31,493 nucleotides of DNA from an uncultured Chloroflexota bacterium (GCA_902795255.1 CADBKS010000006.1:1-31493); one strand, 5' to 3'; shown: positions 1 to 7,295, numbered from the stretch's first letter. Notes: generated from the letters alone by a model not told the origin. A program made the numbers and translations.

Positions 1-746
1 CCGGCCGCGGCAGCCTCTGCCTCTTCCGGATTTTCCTCCGCGGTATCCCGCAGCGCTGCGATGTCCGGGTGGAGCATCAGTGCGTTGTCATCAAAATTGA
101 TCTTTGCGTCAAGCGCGTTAAGTTTCCCGTCTGCTGTGATCACAAGCGGGTTGATTTCGATCAGCGAACAGGACTTTTCAGTGAAAAGTTTGTACATTTG
201 TGAGAGAATTCGGATGAACTCGCTCCTGTATTCCGGAGGCAGACCGATCCGGAGGGCTGTTTCGAGACCGTGATATGGCAGGAGCCCTGTCTGAAGTGAA
301 ACGGGAATTTTTACGATCTTTTCCGGATGCTCCGCTGCAAGCGTTTCAATTTCCGTGCCGCCGGCATCAGATGCGATGATCGTCAGATTTCCAGCTGCGT
401 AGTCCGGAGCGATGGAAAGATAGATTTCCTGCCGGATCCCGATAAGCTCGGTGAGTAGTACTTTCCGAACAGGGATGCCGGCCGGGCCCGACTGATGGGT
501 GACCAGTGGTTTCCCGAACATTTCTTTTGCGGAAGAGACGATCTGCTCCCTGCCGCGGGCTATTTTAACACCGCCTGCTTTGCCTCTTCCGCCTGCATGG
601 ACCTGTGCCTTGATGACGGCTTCCTCCCGGCCGAATTCCCGAACGGCCTGTTCGGTTTCGTCCGGGTTTTCGATCAGTTTCTGTTCACAGACGGGGATCC
701 CGTATTGTGCGAACAGTTCTTTTGCCTGATATTCATGGATCTTCAT
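1..746 (-). CDS. sucC: Succinate-CoA ligase (succinyl-CoA synthetase) beta subunit, partial at the left edge
   Basis: The reading frame starts with MKIHEYQAKELFAQYGIPV, the typical opening of the ATP-grasp beta subunit of succinyl-CoA synthetase, and continues through a glycine-rich nucleotide-binding stretch (QVHAGGRGKAGGVKIA) and an EINPL metal/nucleotide motif. About 248 residues are visible; the family usually has about 385 to 395, so the C-terminal ligase/CoA half lies beyond base 1. The start at 746 has a GAGGTG ribosome binding site. It is the fifth gene of the kor operon, 44 bases after korC. The enzyme couples succinyl-CoA cleavage to ADP or GDP phosphorylation, so the operon as a whole would turn 2-oxoglutarate into succinate with a substrate-level phosphorylation. 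A sucD alpha subunit is expected next, outside the window. The related malate-CoA ligase beta subunit is less likely given the kor context. Confidence 0.9.
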   Translation of the reverse strand, partial: MKIHEYQAKELFAQYGIPVCEQKLIENPDETEQAVREFGREEAVIKAQVHAGGRGKAGGVKIARGREQIVSSAKEMFGKPLVTHQSGPAGIPVRKVLLTELIGIRQEIYLSIAPDYAAGNLTIIASDAGGTEIETLAAEHPEKIVKIPVSLQTGLLPYHGLETALRIGLPPEYRSEFIRILSQMYKLFTEKSCSLIEINPLVITADGKLNALDAKINFDDNALMLHPDIAALRDTAEENPEEAEAAAA

Positions 747-790
747 TCCGGTCACCTCTTCATGAATATACCGCTTCTTTTATACGGTTT

Positions 791-1384
791 TTACCATCTG
801 CCGGTCATCTGTTCAGGGGTCATAAAGGCAGATGTGAAAACGACTTTGGCATTTTCTGCGATGCGTTTTCCTTCCTCAAATGCTTTCATGTTCAGCGCTT
901 CAGTCCCTGCCGGAATATGCATTTTGACTGCTTCCTGCAGGATCTCATCCGGAAAGAGGTTCAGCAGCGTATTGATCGCGGCAACAGCCACAATATTGGC
1001 GGTCATCGCTTTGCCGACAACTTTAGACGCTGTTTCAAGGATCGGGATCCGGTAGATCTTTGATGCGGCACAGTTAGCCGGGATCGAAAGACCTGTATCG
1101 GCAATGATCACGGAACCCGGAGTGGTATCCCTGCTGAATTTGTTCATGGAAGCCTGGGTCAGTGCGAGAAGAACGTCTGGTTTTTCCGGTTTTGAAAACC
1201 AGATCTCTTCATTGCTGATGATGGTATCAGCCTGGCACATCCCGCCTCGGGCTTCGGGGCCGTAGGCCTGAGACTGAACAGCTTTGTCCCCGTTCAATAC
1301 TGCGGCTTCCGCCAGGATCACACTGATCAGGATGACACCCTGACCGCCGGATCCGGTAAGACGAATCGCACAGCGACTGTTCAT
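791..1384 (-). CDS. korC: 2-oxoglutarate:ferredoxin oxidoreductase, gamma subunit
   Basis: This 197-residue protein belongs to the gamma family of 2-oxoacid:acceptor oxidoreductases. It opens with the family motif GSGGQGVILISVILAEAA (residues about 12-29) and has the conserved QAYGPEARGGMCQADTIIS stretch that contacts CoA and neighbouring subunits. Its start overlaps the korB stop by 4 bases (ATGA), which points to translational coupling. In the complex it completes the alpha-beta-gamma-delta enzyme that decarboxylates a 2-oxoacid and passes two electrons to ferredoxin. The sequence alone cannot separate 2-oxoglutarate from branched-chain 2-oxoacid specificity. Adjacency to succinate-CoA ligase favours 2-oxoglutarate. 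Confidence 0.92.
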   Translation of the reverse strand: MNSRCAIRLTGSGGQGVILISVILAEAAVLNGDKAVQSQAYGPEARGGMCQADTIISNEEIWFSKPEKPDVLLALTQASMNKFSRDTTPGSVIIADTGLSIPANCAASKIYRIPILETASKVVGKAMTANIVAVAAINTLLNLFPDEILQEAVKMHIPAGTEALNMKAFEEGKRIAENAKVVFTSAFMTPEQMTGRW

Positions 1385-2226
1385 TTATGCTCCTTATTTT
1401 CGATGCTTCTCTGACTTCTCTCGATGACCTGCCGGTAAAGATCGGCATAGCCGGGATATTCATTCTGTGTAAGCTGCCCGACGATAAATTTGTCTTTTTT
1501 CTCCTCATCGGACAGTTTTTCGTACTGTGCTTTTGTCACACCGTGATCCCGCTGGAATTTCATCATATCCACGGCAGTGCCCTTTTTGTTTTTTCTTCCG
1601 TAATACGTCGGGCAGGGACTGTAACAGTCGATGAGTGAAAATCCCGGATGGGTTATGCCATCCTGGATCGCTTTGATCGTCTGCTGTGTGTGATAAGCGG
1701 TACCGCGTGCGGTATAGGAGGCTCCGGCACCTGCCGCGAGCTGCGTGATATCGAACTGACGGTCTACGTTCCCGTAGGGTGCGGTGGTCCCGAATTCACC
1801 GGTCGGTGTTGTCGGTGAGTACTGGCCGCCGGTCATTCCGTAAATATTATTGTTGAATACCACGACCGTGATCTCAACGTTGCGTCTGGCTGCATGGATC
1901 AGGTGGTTACCGCCGATCGCGGTGCAGTCCCCGTCCCCTGTAATAACGATCACATCCAGTTCGGGCCTTGCCAGCTTGATCCCCGTAGCGAACGGGATCG
2001 CGCGTCCGTGGGTGGTATGGATCGTGTTGAAATCAAGATATCCGGCCGCGCGGGAGGAACAGCCGATCCCGGAAACGATCACGACCTTTTCACGTACGAG
2101 CTTCAGGTTATCGATCGCGACGACGACATCCCGCATCAGGATCCCGTTTCCGCATCCCGGACACCAGATTTGCGGAAGATGATCGATCCGCATATACCGA
2201 AAAACCAGATCACTGTATTTTGCCAT
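1381..2226 (-). CDS. korB: 2-oxoglutarate:ferredoxin oxidoreductase, beta (TPP-binding) subunit
   Basis: This 281-residue protein is the thiamine-diphosphate and 4Fe-4S subunit of the oxidoreductase. Visible features are WCPGCGNG (Cys22, Cys25) and GIGCSS (Cys56), which supply cluster ligands, and the TPP/magnesium motif GDGD at residues 97-100 followed by NNNIYGMTGGQYSPTTP. The start at 2226 follows a GGAGG site and lies one base after the korA stop. It provides the active site where 2-oxoglutarate is decarboxylated and the electrons are taken off. Length and motif order are normal for KorB, with no sign of truncation. Confidence 0.94.
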   Translation of the reverse strand: MAKYSDLVFRYMRIDHLPQIWCPGCGNGILMRDVVVAIDNLKLVREKVVIVSGIGCSSRAAGYLDFNTIHTTHGRAIPFATGIKLARPELDVIVITGDGDCTAIGGNHLIHAARRNVEITVVVFNNNIYGMTGGQYSPTTPTGEFGTTAPYGNVDRQFDITQLAAGAGASYTARGTAYHTQQTIKAIQDGITHPGFSLIDCYSPCPTYYGRKNKKGTAVDMMKFQRDHGVTKAQYEKLSDEEKKDKFIVGQLTQNEYPGYADLYRQVIERSQRSIENKEHK

Positions 2227-2227
2227 C

Positions 2228-3358
2228 TTACGCCTCCCTGATCTTTTGAAGAATTTCGTCCGGCTGGATCAGTGTCCCGTCGACACGGCCGATGAAACTG
2301 ACCGGCACACGCCCTTCGTTGACGCGCTGAACTTCAAGCAGCATCTGCCCGGCATTGTGTTCTGCCATAATGATCTTCTTCAGCTGCGGGAGTTTTTCAC
2401 GCAGTTCTTTTTCGGGGAACGGCCATACGGTGATCGGCCGGAACATCCCGGCTTTGATCCCGTGGGAGCGTGCTTCGCGGATCGCTTCTTTGGCTGCTCT
2501 GGCAGTTCCGCCAAAGCATACGACCGCGACCTCCGCGTCTTCCATGTTATCGTTTTCTACCTGCACGATATCATCGCAGTTATAGCTGATCTTGTGCATC
2601 AGACGTTCCATGAGCTTTGCGGCGATCACATGGTCATTGGTCGGGAAACCGGATTCATCGTGGAAAAGCCCGGTAATGTTATAGCGTTCGCCGTCTCCGA
2701 ACGGGACCATTCGCGGAACCCATTCCCCGGGATCGACATGATAACAGGTTTTGTAAACGCCGAGAACGTCGGAAAGCGGTCTGTTGATGATCTCCAGCGT
2801 ATCTGCGTCGGGGATCTCAATGCCTTCCCGCATGTGCCCGACGATCTCATCCATCAGGAAAATGACCGGTGTGCGGTATTTTTCCGAAAGATTGAAGCAG
2901 CGGATCACAAGTGAGTAAACCTCCTGAACGCTTGACGGTGAGAGTGCGATCACCGGATGGTCCCCGTGAGTCCCCCAGCGGGACTGCATATAGTCCCCCT
3001 GCGCCGGAGAGGTCGGCATGCCGGTGGAAGGACCGCAGCGCTGGACATCAACGATCACACACGGGATCTCCGCCAGTGCCGCATAGCCGATGTTTTCCTG
3101 TTTCAGTGAAAAGCCGGGGCCTGATGTGGCGGTCATTGCCTTTTTACCCGCGACGGAAGCGCCGATAACTGCGGCCATACTCGCGATCTCATCTTCCATC
3201 TGGACAAAGATACCGCCGACCTGGGGCAGCCGTACCGCACAGGTCTCGGCTATTTCCGTTGACGGGGTGATCGGATAACCGGCGAAGAAACGCATCCCGG
3301 CCGCCAGAGCCCCTTCAACACAGGCTTCATTTCCCTGCATCAATACTCTTTTGATCAT
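2228..3358 (-). CDS. korA: 2-oxoglutarate:ferredoxin oxidoreductase, alpha subunit
   Basis: This 376-residue protein matches the alpha subunit of 2-oxoacid:ferredoxin oxidoreductases. It starts with an NEACVEGALAAGMRFFAGYPITPSTEIAE-type segment (residues about 10-38) in which the GYPITPSTE motif is diagnostic, followed by the pyrimidine-binding domain and the C-terminal transketolase-like domain ending in IGRVDGTLIQPDEIL. The start overlaps the korD stop by 4 bases (ATGA), so translation is likely coupled. With KorB it forms the catalytic core. The order korD-korA-korB-korC is the standard four-subunit layout. Substrate assignment to 2-oxoglutarate rests on sucC being in the same operon. Confidence 0.94.
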   Translation of the reverse strand: MIKRVLMQGNEACVEGALAAGMRFFAGYPITPSTEIAETCAVRLPQVGGIFVQMEDEIASMAAVIGASVAGKKAMTATSGPGFSLKQENIGYAALAEIPCVIVDVQRCGPSTGMPTSPAQGDYMQSRWGTHGDHPVIALSPSSVQEVYSLVIRCFNLSEKYRTPVIFLMDEIVGHMREGIEIPDADTLEIINRPLSDVLGVYKTCYHVDPGEWVPRMVPFGDGERYNITGLFHDESGFPTNDHVIAAKLMERLMHKISYNCDDIVQVENDNMEDAEVAVVCFGGTARAAKEAIREARSHGIKAGMFRPITVWPFPEKELREKLPQLKKIIMAEHNAGQMLLEVQRVNEGRVPVSFIGRVDGTLIQPDEILQKIREA

Positions 3359-3555
3359 GAGTGTTTCTCCGTATCATTAATGAAAATTGCGTAATCCGGA
3401 CAGCGCTGCTCGCAAAGTCCGCATAAAATACACTGATTGTCTTCTTTAAGGGATGCTTTTTCCTGAACGATCTCCAGCGCCTCTTTCGGACAAAAAGCCA
3501 CGCATATTCCGCAGCCCTTGCACCAGTCCGGGTTCAGGACAAGAACTTTACTCAT
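3355..3555 (-). CDS. korD: 2-oxoglutarate:ferredoxin oxidoreductase, delta subunit (2x4Fe-4S ferredoxin)
   Basis: This 66-residue protein has two 4Fe-4S motifs: Cys12-x2-Cys15-x2-Cys18-x3-Cys22-Pro and Cys42-x2-Cys45-x2-Cys48-x3-Cys52-Pro. It relays electrons from the catalytic core to external ferredoxin. An in-frame ATG at 3570 exists, but I chose 3555 (MSKVLVLNPDW) because a GGAGG ribosome binding site sits directly before it, inside what would be the longer coding sequence. It is the first gene of the kor operon, and the palindromic operator at 3599-3627 lies in its leader. Confidence 0.93.
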   Translation of the reverse strand: MSKVLVLNPDWCKGCGICVAFCPKEALEIVQEKASLKEDNQCILCGLCEQRCPDYAIFINDTEKHS

Positions 3556-3598
3556 TAGGACCTCCAACAAAGCCTGTTTTAAACCGAGTAAGAAGAGA

Positions 3599-3627
3599 TA
3601 AAGTGTACCGTCTGACGGTACACTTTA
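3599..3627. promoter_or_regulatory. Perfect 13-bp palindrome, probable repressor operator of the kor operon
   Basis: Left arm TAAAGTGTACCGT (3599-3611) and right arm ACGGTACACTTTA (3615-3627) are exact reverse complements around CTG. The palindrome lies immediately downstream of the probable -10 of the kor promoter, where a bound repressor would block initiation. Arm length and the GTACC/GGTAC core resemble operators of TetR-family regulators; that assignment is inference. No T-run follows, so it is not a terminator. Confidence 0.6.
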
Positions 3628-3656
3628 GTTATACCACCTTTTGATAAATTGGGAAT
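3628..3656 (-). promoter_or_regulatory. Probable promoter of the kor-sucC operon
   Basis: On the minus strand a TATAAC -10 lies at 3628-3633. The only -35 candidate at standard spacing is weak (TTCCCA, around 3650-3655, four of six matches). The predicted start of transcription falls inside the adjoining palindrome. Confidence 0.4.
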
Positions 3657-3734
3657 ATTTATGGAAAATCTGACATTATTTCTATCTGCCGGTCTTGTTT
3701 TCTTGTATTCGGAATGGCGATATCTTTTTCATTC

Positions 3735-3763
3735 TCGTCAAAAACGGGTAATTCAGGTATAAT
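3735..3763 (+). promoter_or_regulatory. Promoter of the UMF1-type transporter gene
   Basis: TCGTCA at 3735-3740 (four of six matches to TTGACA) and a perfect TATAAT at 3758-3763 are separated by 17 bases. The predicted start is about 40 bases before the coding sequence. Confidence 0.6.
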
Positions 3764-3810
3764 GAGACCTACCGTAACCACTATTTATATGAACAGGAGA
3801 TGCAGTCAAA

Positions 3811-5106
3811 ATGGGCGGATTATTTAAATGGCTGAACAGTTGGAAAGTCTTCCGTGACCTGAACGAGGAGGAATTTTCCTGGGTGCTTTATGATGTAGGC
3901 AATTCGGCATACACGATGCTTGCGTGTTCGCTGATCCCGATCTGGTTTAAAAATATCGCCATCGGTACAAATCCCGGACAGATCACCGGAGATAAGGCGA
4001 CAGCTTATTATTCTCTCGCGATCTCGATCGTAACCGTCATCATCGCGCTGATCGGGCCGATCATGGGTGCGGTGGCTGACCATAAAGGCAGAAGAAAAGT
4101 GCTGTTCAATACGGTCGTTGCGATTGGCGTTGCCGGATGTGTGCTTAACGGCTTTATCAACAGCTGGCTTCCGTTCCTGATCATTTTTGTGCTGACGCGG
4201 ATCTTTTATTCTTCAGCCAATACGATCTATGACTCCATGCTGAATGATGTTACAACGGAAGAACGGTCCGATCAGGTTTCATCCTACGGTTACGCGTGGG
4301 GGTATATCGGTTCCTGTATTCCTTTCCTGGTCGCACTGATCGCCTATGTTCTCGGCCCCGATATGTTGGGCAAGATCTCCGAAAGCCTGAGCAAGATCAT
4401 CGGTTTCTCGGTGACGGCCATCTGGTGGCTCTTTGTTACCATGCCGCTGCTCCGGAATTACAAGCAGAAAAATTATGTTGAAACGAAGGAGTCTTCCGTC
4501 GTTTCGGTTTTCAAAAAGATTTTCGGGACCTTTGCGAAGATCTTCAAAAAAGATAAGAAAGTCCTCTTCTTCCTGCTGGCCTTCTTCCTCTATATTGACG
4601 GCGTGGGAACGATCATTGATAACTGTATCAATATCGGTACGGACCTGGGACTTCCGACCGTAGGACAGGTCGTATTCCTTCTTGCTACACAGGTCGTTGC
4701 ATGGATCGGCTCGCTGGTTTTCGCGAAGCTCTCCAAAAAATATGATACTGTCAAGCTGATCCTCGTCTGCATCTTCGGTTATTTCTGTGTCTGCCTTTAT
4801 GCGCTGACACTGAAGACACTGCTGCACTTCGGGATCCTCGCTTTCGGAGTCGGATGTTTCCAGGGCTCGATCCAGTCGCTCAGCCGTTCCTATTATGCCC
4901 GGATCATTCCGGCGGAGAATTCCGGTGAATACTTCGGTATTTACGATATTTTCAGCAAGGGTGCATCCTTCCTCGGGTCCGCAGTGATCGCCTGGGTCAA
5001 GCTGGCCGGCGGGACGATCAATGTTGCCGTGGCCTCTCTGGCGGTTTTCTTTGCACTCGGTTTCCTGTTCCTGAAGCTTGCTGACAAGCAGCCTTCGATC
5101 AACTGA
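3811..5106 (+). CDS. MFS transporter, UMF1 (Atg22-like) family
   Basis: This 431-residue polytopic protein opens with a soluble segment ending in EEFSWVLYDVGNSAYTMLA, the signature of the UMF1 branch of the major facilitator superfamily, which is related to the yeast vacuolar amino-acid effluxer Atg22. About twelve hydrophobic segments are visible. The loop AVADHKGRRKVLF (residues about 88-100) matches the D-x-x-G-R-R loop between helices 2 and 3 in MFS proteins. The start has an AGGAGA site about ten bases upstream. It has its own promoter and a terminator downstream, so it is monocistronic. Substrate is unknown; small molecules such as amino acids are plausible by family only. Confidence 0.85.
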   Translation: MGGLFKWLNSWKVFRDLNEEEFSWVLYDVGNSAYTMLACSLIPIWFKNIAIGTNPGQITGDKATAYYSLAISIVTVIIALIGPIMGAVADHKGRRKVLFNTVVAIGVAGCVLNGFINSWLPFLIIFVLTRIFYSSANTIYDSMLNDVTTEERSDQVSSYGYAWGYIGSCIPFLVALIAYVLGPDMLGKISESLSKIIGFSVTAIWWLFVTMPLLRNYKQKNYVETKESSVVSVFKKIFGTFAKIFKKDKKVLFFLLAFFLYIDGVGTIIDNCINIGTDLGLPTVGQVVFLLATQVVAWIGSLVFAKLSKKYDTVKLILVCIFGYFCVCLYALTLKTLLHFGILAFGVGCFQGSIQSLSRSYYARIIPAENSGEYFGIYDIFSKGASFLGSAVIAWVKLAGGTINVAVASLAVFFALGFLFLKLADKQPSIN

Positions 5107-5133
5107 TATCCGGCGCATTTGAAAATGATTATC

Positions 5134-5173
5134 AACCGCGGTCTGTGCCGTTCCGGCAGGCCGCGGTTTTTAT
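5134..5173 (+). terminator. Rho-independent terminator after the UMF1-type transporter
   Basis: AACCGCGG (5134-5141) pairs with CCGCGGTT (5161-5168). An inner TGCCG/CGGCA stem strengthens the hairpin, and a T-rich tract follows. Confidence 0.85.
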
Positions 5174-5193
5174 AAAAATACTGCGGAGGATTT

Positions 5194-6372
5194 ATGCAGT
5201 ACAGAAATGATAAATACGGAAATCCGATCTCTGTTCTGGGGTACGGATGTATGCGGTTCTCGCAGCGGACCGGAAAGATCAATATCGATAAAGCCGAAAG
5301 TGAACTGATGGCAGCTGTTGAAGACGGTGTCAATTATTTTGACACGGCATATATTTATCCCGGAAGTGAAGACGCCGTCGGGGAGATCTTTGAACGGAAC
5401 AAGGTTCGTGAAAAAGTCAATATCGCAACCAAGCTGCCTCATTACCTGATGAAGGATATCGCTGCCGCCGAGCGCTGTTTCAATGAGGAGTTGAAGCGGC
5501 TTCGGACGGATCATATTGATTACTACCTGATGCACATGCTGACGGATCTGCCTACGTGGCAGCGTCTGGAGGCGATGGGGATGGGGGATTGGATCCGGGA
5601 TAAAATCAATGCCGGACTGATCCGGCAGATCGGTTTTTCCTATCACGGAAATGCGGATATGTTCAGCAGGCTTGTGGATGCTTTTGACTGGGATTTCTGC
5701 CAGATCCAGTACAACTACCTGGATGAGACCAGCCAGGCCGGCCGTGACGGGCTGCATTATGCTTCTTCAAAAGGGCTGCCGGTGATCATCATGGAGCCTT
5801 TGCGTGGCGGCCGCCTGGTTAATGCGCTGCCGAGATCCGCACTGAAACTGCTGGAAGGTTCTTCGGTGAAACGGTCTCCGGCCCGCTGGGCATTCGACTG
5901 GCTCTGGAACCAGCCGGAAGTCACCTGTGTCCTTTCCGGCATGAATTCTGTTGAAATGGTGCGGGAAAACACAGCCGCTGCCTCAGCCTCCTCTGTCGGA
6001 ATGCTCTCTTCGGATGATCTGGAGATCCTTCATAAGGTCGTCGGTGAGATCCAGAGCCATCTGGCCGTTGGATGCACCGGATGCAGGTATTGTATGCCAT
6101 GTCCGAAAAATGTGGATATACCGGGTACTTTCTTCTGTTACAATCTTCTGAAGAATGAAGGATGGATCTCGGCCGAGAAATCTTTCTTTATGACGACCGC
6201 GCTCCGGCATGATCCGACTTCACCGTCAAACTGTATCGGCTGCGGCAAATGTGAGCAGCACTGTCCGCAGCATATCGAGATCCGGAAAATGCTGAAAGAA
6301 GCGCGCAAAGAACTGGAAGGCCCCCTGTTCCGCCTCATTGCGAAAGGTGCGCGGACTGTGATGAAGCTGTAA
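5194..6372 (+). CDS. Aldo/keto reductase with C-terminal 2x4Fe-4S ferredoxin domain
   Basis: This 392-residue protein has an N-terminal aldo/keto reductase barrel with the catalytic tetrad visible as Asp50, Tyr55 (DTAYIYPGSE), Lys80 (NIATKLP) and His114 (YYLMHML). It is followed by two cysteine clusters: Cys294-x2-Cys297-x2-Cys300-x2-Cys303-Pro and Cys347-x2-Cys350-x2-Cys353-x3-Cys357-Pro. This architecture is common in anaerobic Clostridia and is usually annotated as a 4Fe-4S aldo/keto reductase. The clusters may let a ferredoxin or flavodoxin replace or supplement NAD(P)H. A GGAGG site precedes the start at normal spacing. The gene stands alone between the transporter terminator and the superoxide reductase promoter. 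The physiological substrate cannot be told from sequence. Confidence 0.9.
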   Translation: MQYRNDKYGNPISVLGYGCMRFSQRTGKINIDKAESELMAAVEDGVNYFDTAYIYPGSEDAVGEIFERNKVREKVNIATKLPHYLMKDIAAAERCFNEELKRLRTDHIDYYLMHMLTDLPTWQRLEAMGMGDWIRDKINAGLIRQIGFSYHGNADMFSRLVDAFDWDFCQIQYNYLDETSQAGRDGLHYASSKGLPVIIMEPLRGGRLVNALPRSALKLLEGSSVKRSPARWAFDWLWNQPEVTCVLSGMNSVEMVRENTAAASASSVGMLSSDDLEILHKVVGEIQSHLAVGCTGCRYCMPCPKNVDIPGTFFCYNLLKNEGWISAEKSFFMTTALRHDPTSPSNCIGCGKCEQHCPQHIEIRKMLKEARKELEGPLFRLIAKGARTVMKL

Positions 6373-6481
6373 GTATTGCTGCTTCCAGGTGAATAGCAAA
6401 TTACAATGCCCTCTTGCTGTAATTGATGCATGTGATTCCTTATTTGAAAACAATTGGCAAATAAATCACTGATCTGTAAGG

Positions 6482-6487
6482 TATAAT
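6482..6487 (+). promoter_or_regulatory. -10 element of the superoxide reductase/rubredoxin operon
   Basis: A perfect TATAAT lies at 6482-6487. No convincing -35 hexamer is visible at 16-18 bases (AATAAA-like), which suggests activator dependence or a weak promoter. A start near 6494 would give a leader of about 98 nucleotides. Confidence 0.5.
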
Positions 6488-6495
6488 TTGAAATA

Positions 6496-6563
6496 ATGCT
6501 GATTTTACCGTCAGATATTGTTTGAAACCATCAATTATCAGCATGAGTGGGAATACACTCATG
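6496..6563 (+). promoter_or_regulatory. Structured leader of the superoxide reductase operon (two perfect 8-bp stems)
   Basis: ATGCTGAT (6496-6503) is complementary to ATCAGCAT (6537-6544), and CATGAGTG (6542-6549) is complementary to CACTCATG (6556-6563) around a GGAATA loop. The two stems share bases 6542-6544, so both cannot be fully paired at once. The second ends 28 bases before the start codon, just upstream of the ribosome binding site. This could be a regulatory RNA fold or a pair of DNA operators. Confidence 0.45.
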
Positions 6564-6591
6564 ACAATCAATGAGAATGGAGTGTGTCGTT

Positions 6592-6966
6592 ATGGAAATG
6601 AAATTCTATCGCTGTGAAACCTGCGGACAGATCATTGCTGTTGTGAAAAAAACAGCAGTGCCGGTGATGTGCTGCGGCAAACCGATGCAGGAAATTATCC
6701 CCGGATCTGTTGATGCTTCTGCTGAAAAGCACGTTCCGGTTTACGAAGTCAGCGGCAATACAGTGACTGTATGTGTCGGATCTGCAGCACATCCCATGCT
6801 GGATGCCCATTATATTGAATGGGTCGCGGTCTCAACAAAACAGGGCAACCAGCGGAAAGCGCTGAAACCCGGTGATGAACCGAAGGTGTGTTTCGCTCTC
6901 TGCGAAGGTGATGAAGTGGAAGCCGTGTATGCATACTGCAATCTGCACGGTCTATGGAAAGCATAA
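6592..6966 (+). CDS. dfx: Superoxide reductase (desulfoferrodoxin, two-iron type)
   Basis: This 124-residue protein reduces superoxide to hydrogen peroxide without making oxygen, as oxygen-defence enzymes of strict anaerobes do. The N-terminal desulforedoxin domain has Cys8-x2-Cys11 and Cys27-Cys28 (rubredoxin-like center I). Center II is complete: Glu45-Lys46-His47, His67, His73, Cys116 and His119, in the EKHVP and CNLHGLW motifs. I chose 6592 because a GGAG lies nine bases before it. An upstream ATG at 6571 would place that GGAG inside the gene, and ATG 6598 is the next alternative. Rubredoxin, the usual electron donor, follows 18 bases downstream in the same operon. Confidence 0.95.
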   Translation: MEMKFYRCETCGQIIAVVKKTAVPVMCCGKPMQEIIPGSVDASAEKHVPVYEVSGNTVTVCVGSAAHPMLDAHYIEWVAVSTKQGNQRKALKPGDEPKVCFALCEGDEVEAVYAYCNLHGLWKA

Positions 6967-6984
6967 TATAGAGAGGTATCAGCA

Positions 6985-7119
6985 ATGAAATACGTATGCG
7001 TTATCTGCGGTCATGTTTATGACGAAGAAGTTGAAAAAGTCCCGTTCTCCGAACTGCCGGAAGACTGGACCTGCCCGACCTGCGGTGTCGGCAAAGATCA
7101 GTTCGAACCCGAAGCCTGA
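6985..7119 (+). CDS. Rubredoxin, compact 44-residue form
   Basis: This very short gene encodes a 44-residue protein starting [18 protein letters not shown]. Two Cys-x2-Cys-Gly knuckles are present (Cys5-x2-Cys8-Gly and Cys30-x2-Cys33-Gly), with the conserved [13 protein letters not shown] core. Typical rubredoxins have 52-54 residues; here the loop between YD and the PF-x-LP-x-DW segment is about nine residues shorter. A naturally shortened 45-residue rubredoxin is known from Desulfovibrio desulfuricans 27774. A GAGAGG-like site precedes the start. Its position right after the superoxide reductase gene makes it the likely one-electron donor to that enzyme. Confidence 0.94.
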   Translation: MKYVCVICGHVYDEEVEKVPFSELPEDWTCPTCGVGKDQFEPEA

Positions 7120-7162
7120 TCTGACGGCATAAACCGGGGAGTGAAAATATCCCCGTATTACT

Positions 7163-7198
7163 AAAAAAACGGATCTCATAATCAGATCCGTTTTTTTT
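7163..7198. terminator. Strong rho-independent terminator after rubredoxin
   Basis: ACGGATCT (7169-7176) pairs with AGATCCGT (7184-7191) around a 7-base loop, flanked by seven A on the left and eight T on the right. The A/T symmetry would also terminate in the other direction. A weaker hairpin (CGGGGA/TCCCCG, 7135-7155) lies just before it. Confidence 0.93.
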
Positions 7199-7230
7199 AT
7201 CATGAATTGGCAGCGCGGCTTTTTATGCAG

Positions 7231-7295
7231 GATCTCCTGATCCATAAGCATGGTAAAATAGTAAGGATATATGAAAATAAACAGATCAGGAGATC
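7231..7295 (+). promoter_or_regulatory. 12-bp inverted repeat flanking the UDP-glucose dehydrogenase promoter
   Basis: GATCTCCTGATC (7231-7242) and GATCAGGAGATC (7284-7295) are exact reverse complements 41 bases apart. The interval contains an extended -10 element (TGG-TAAAAT, 7251-7259) without a clear -35. The coding sequence starts at 7322. The arrangement could be a looping pair of operator half-sites, an mRNA stem if transcription begins further upstream, or a very small invertible segment. Confidence 0.45.

Noticed and set aside
4279..5118. 279-residue minus-strand frame inside the transporter gene
   Set aside because: It is the reverse of a clear UMF1-type transporter, rich in charged residues as expected of an antisense shadow.
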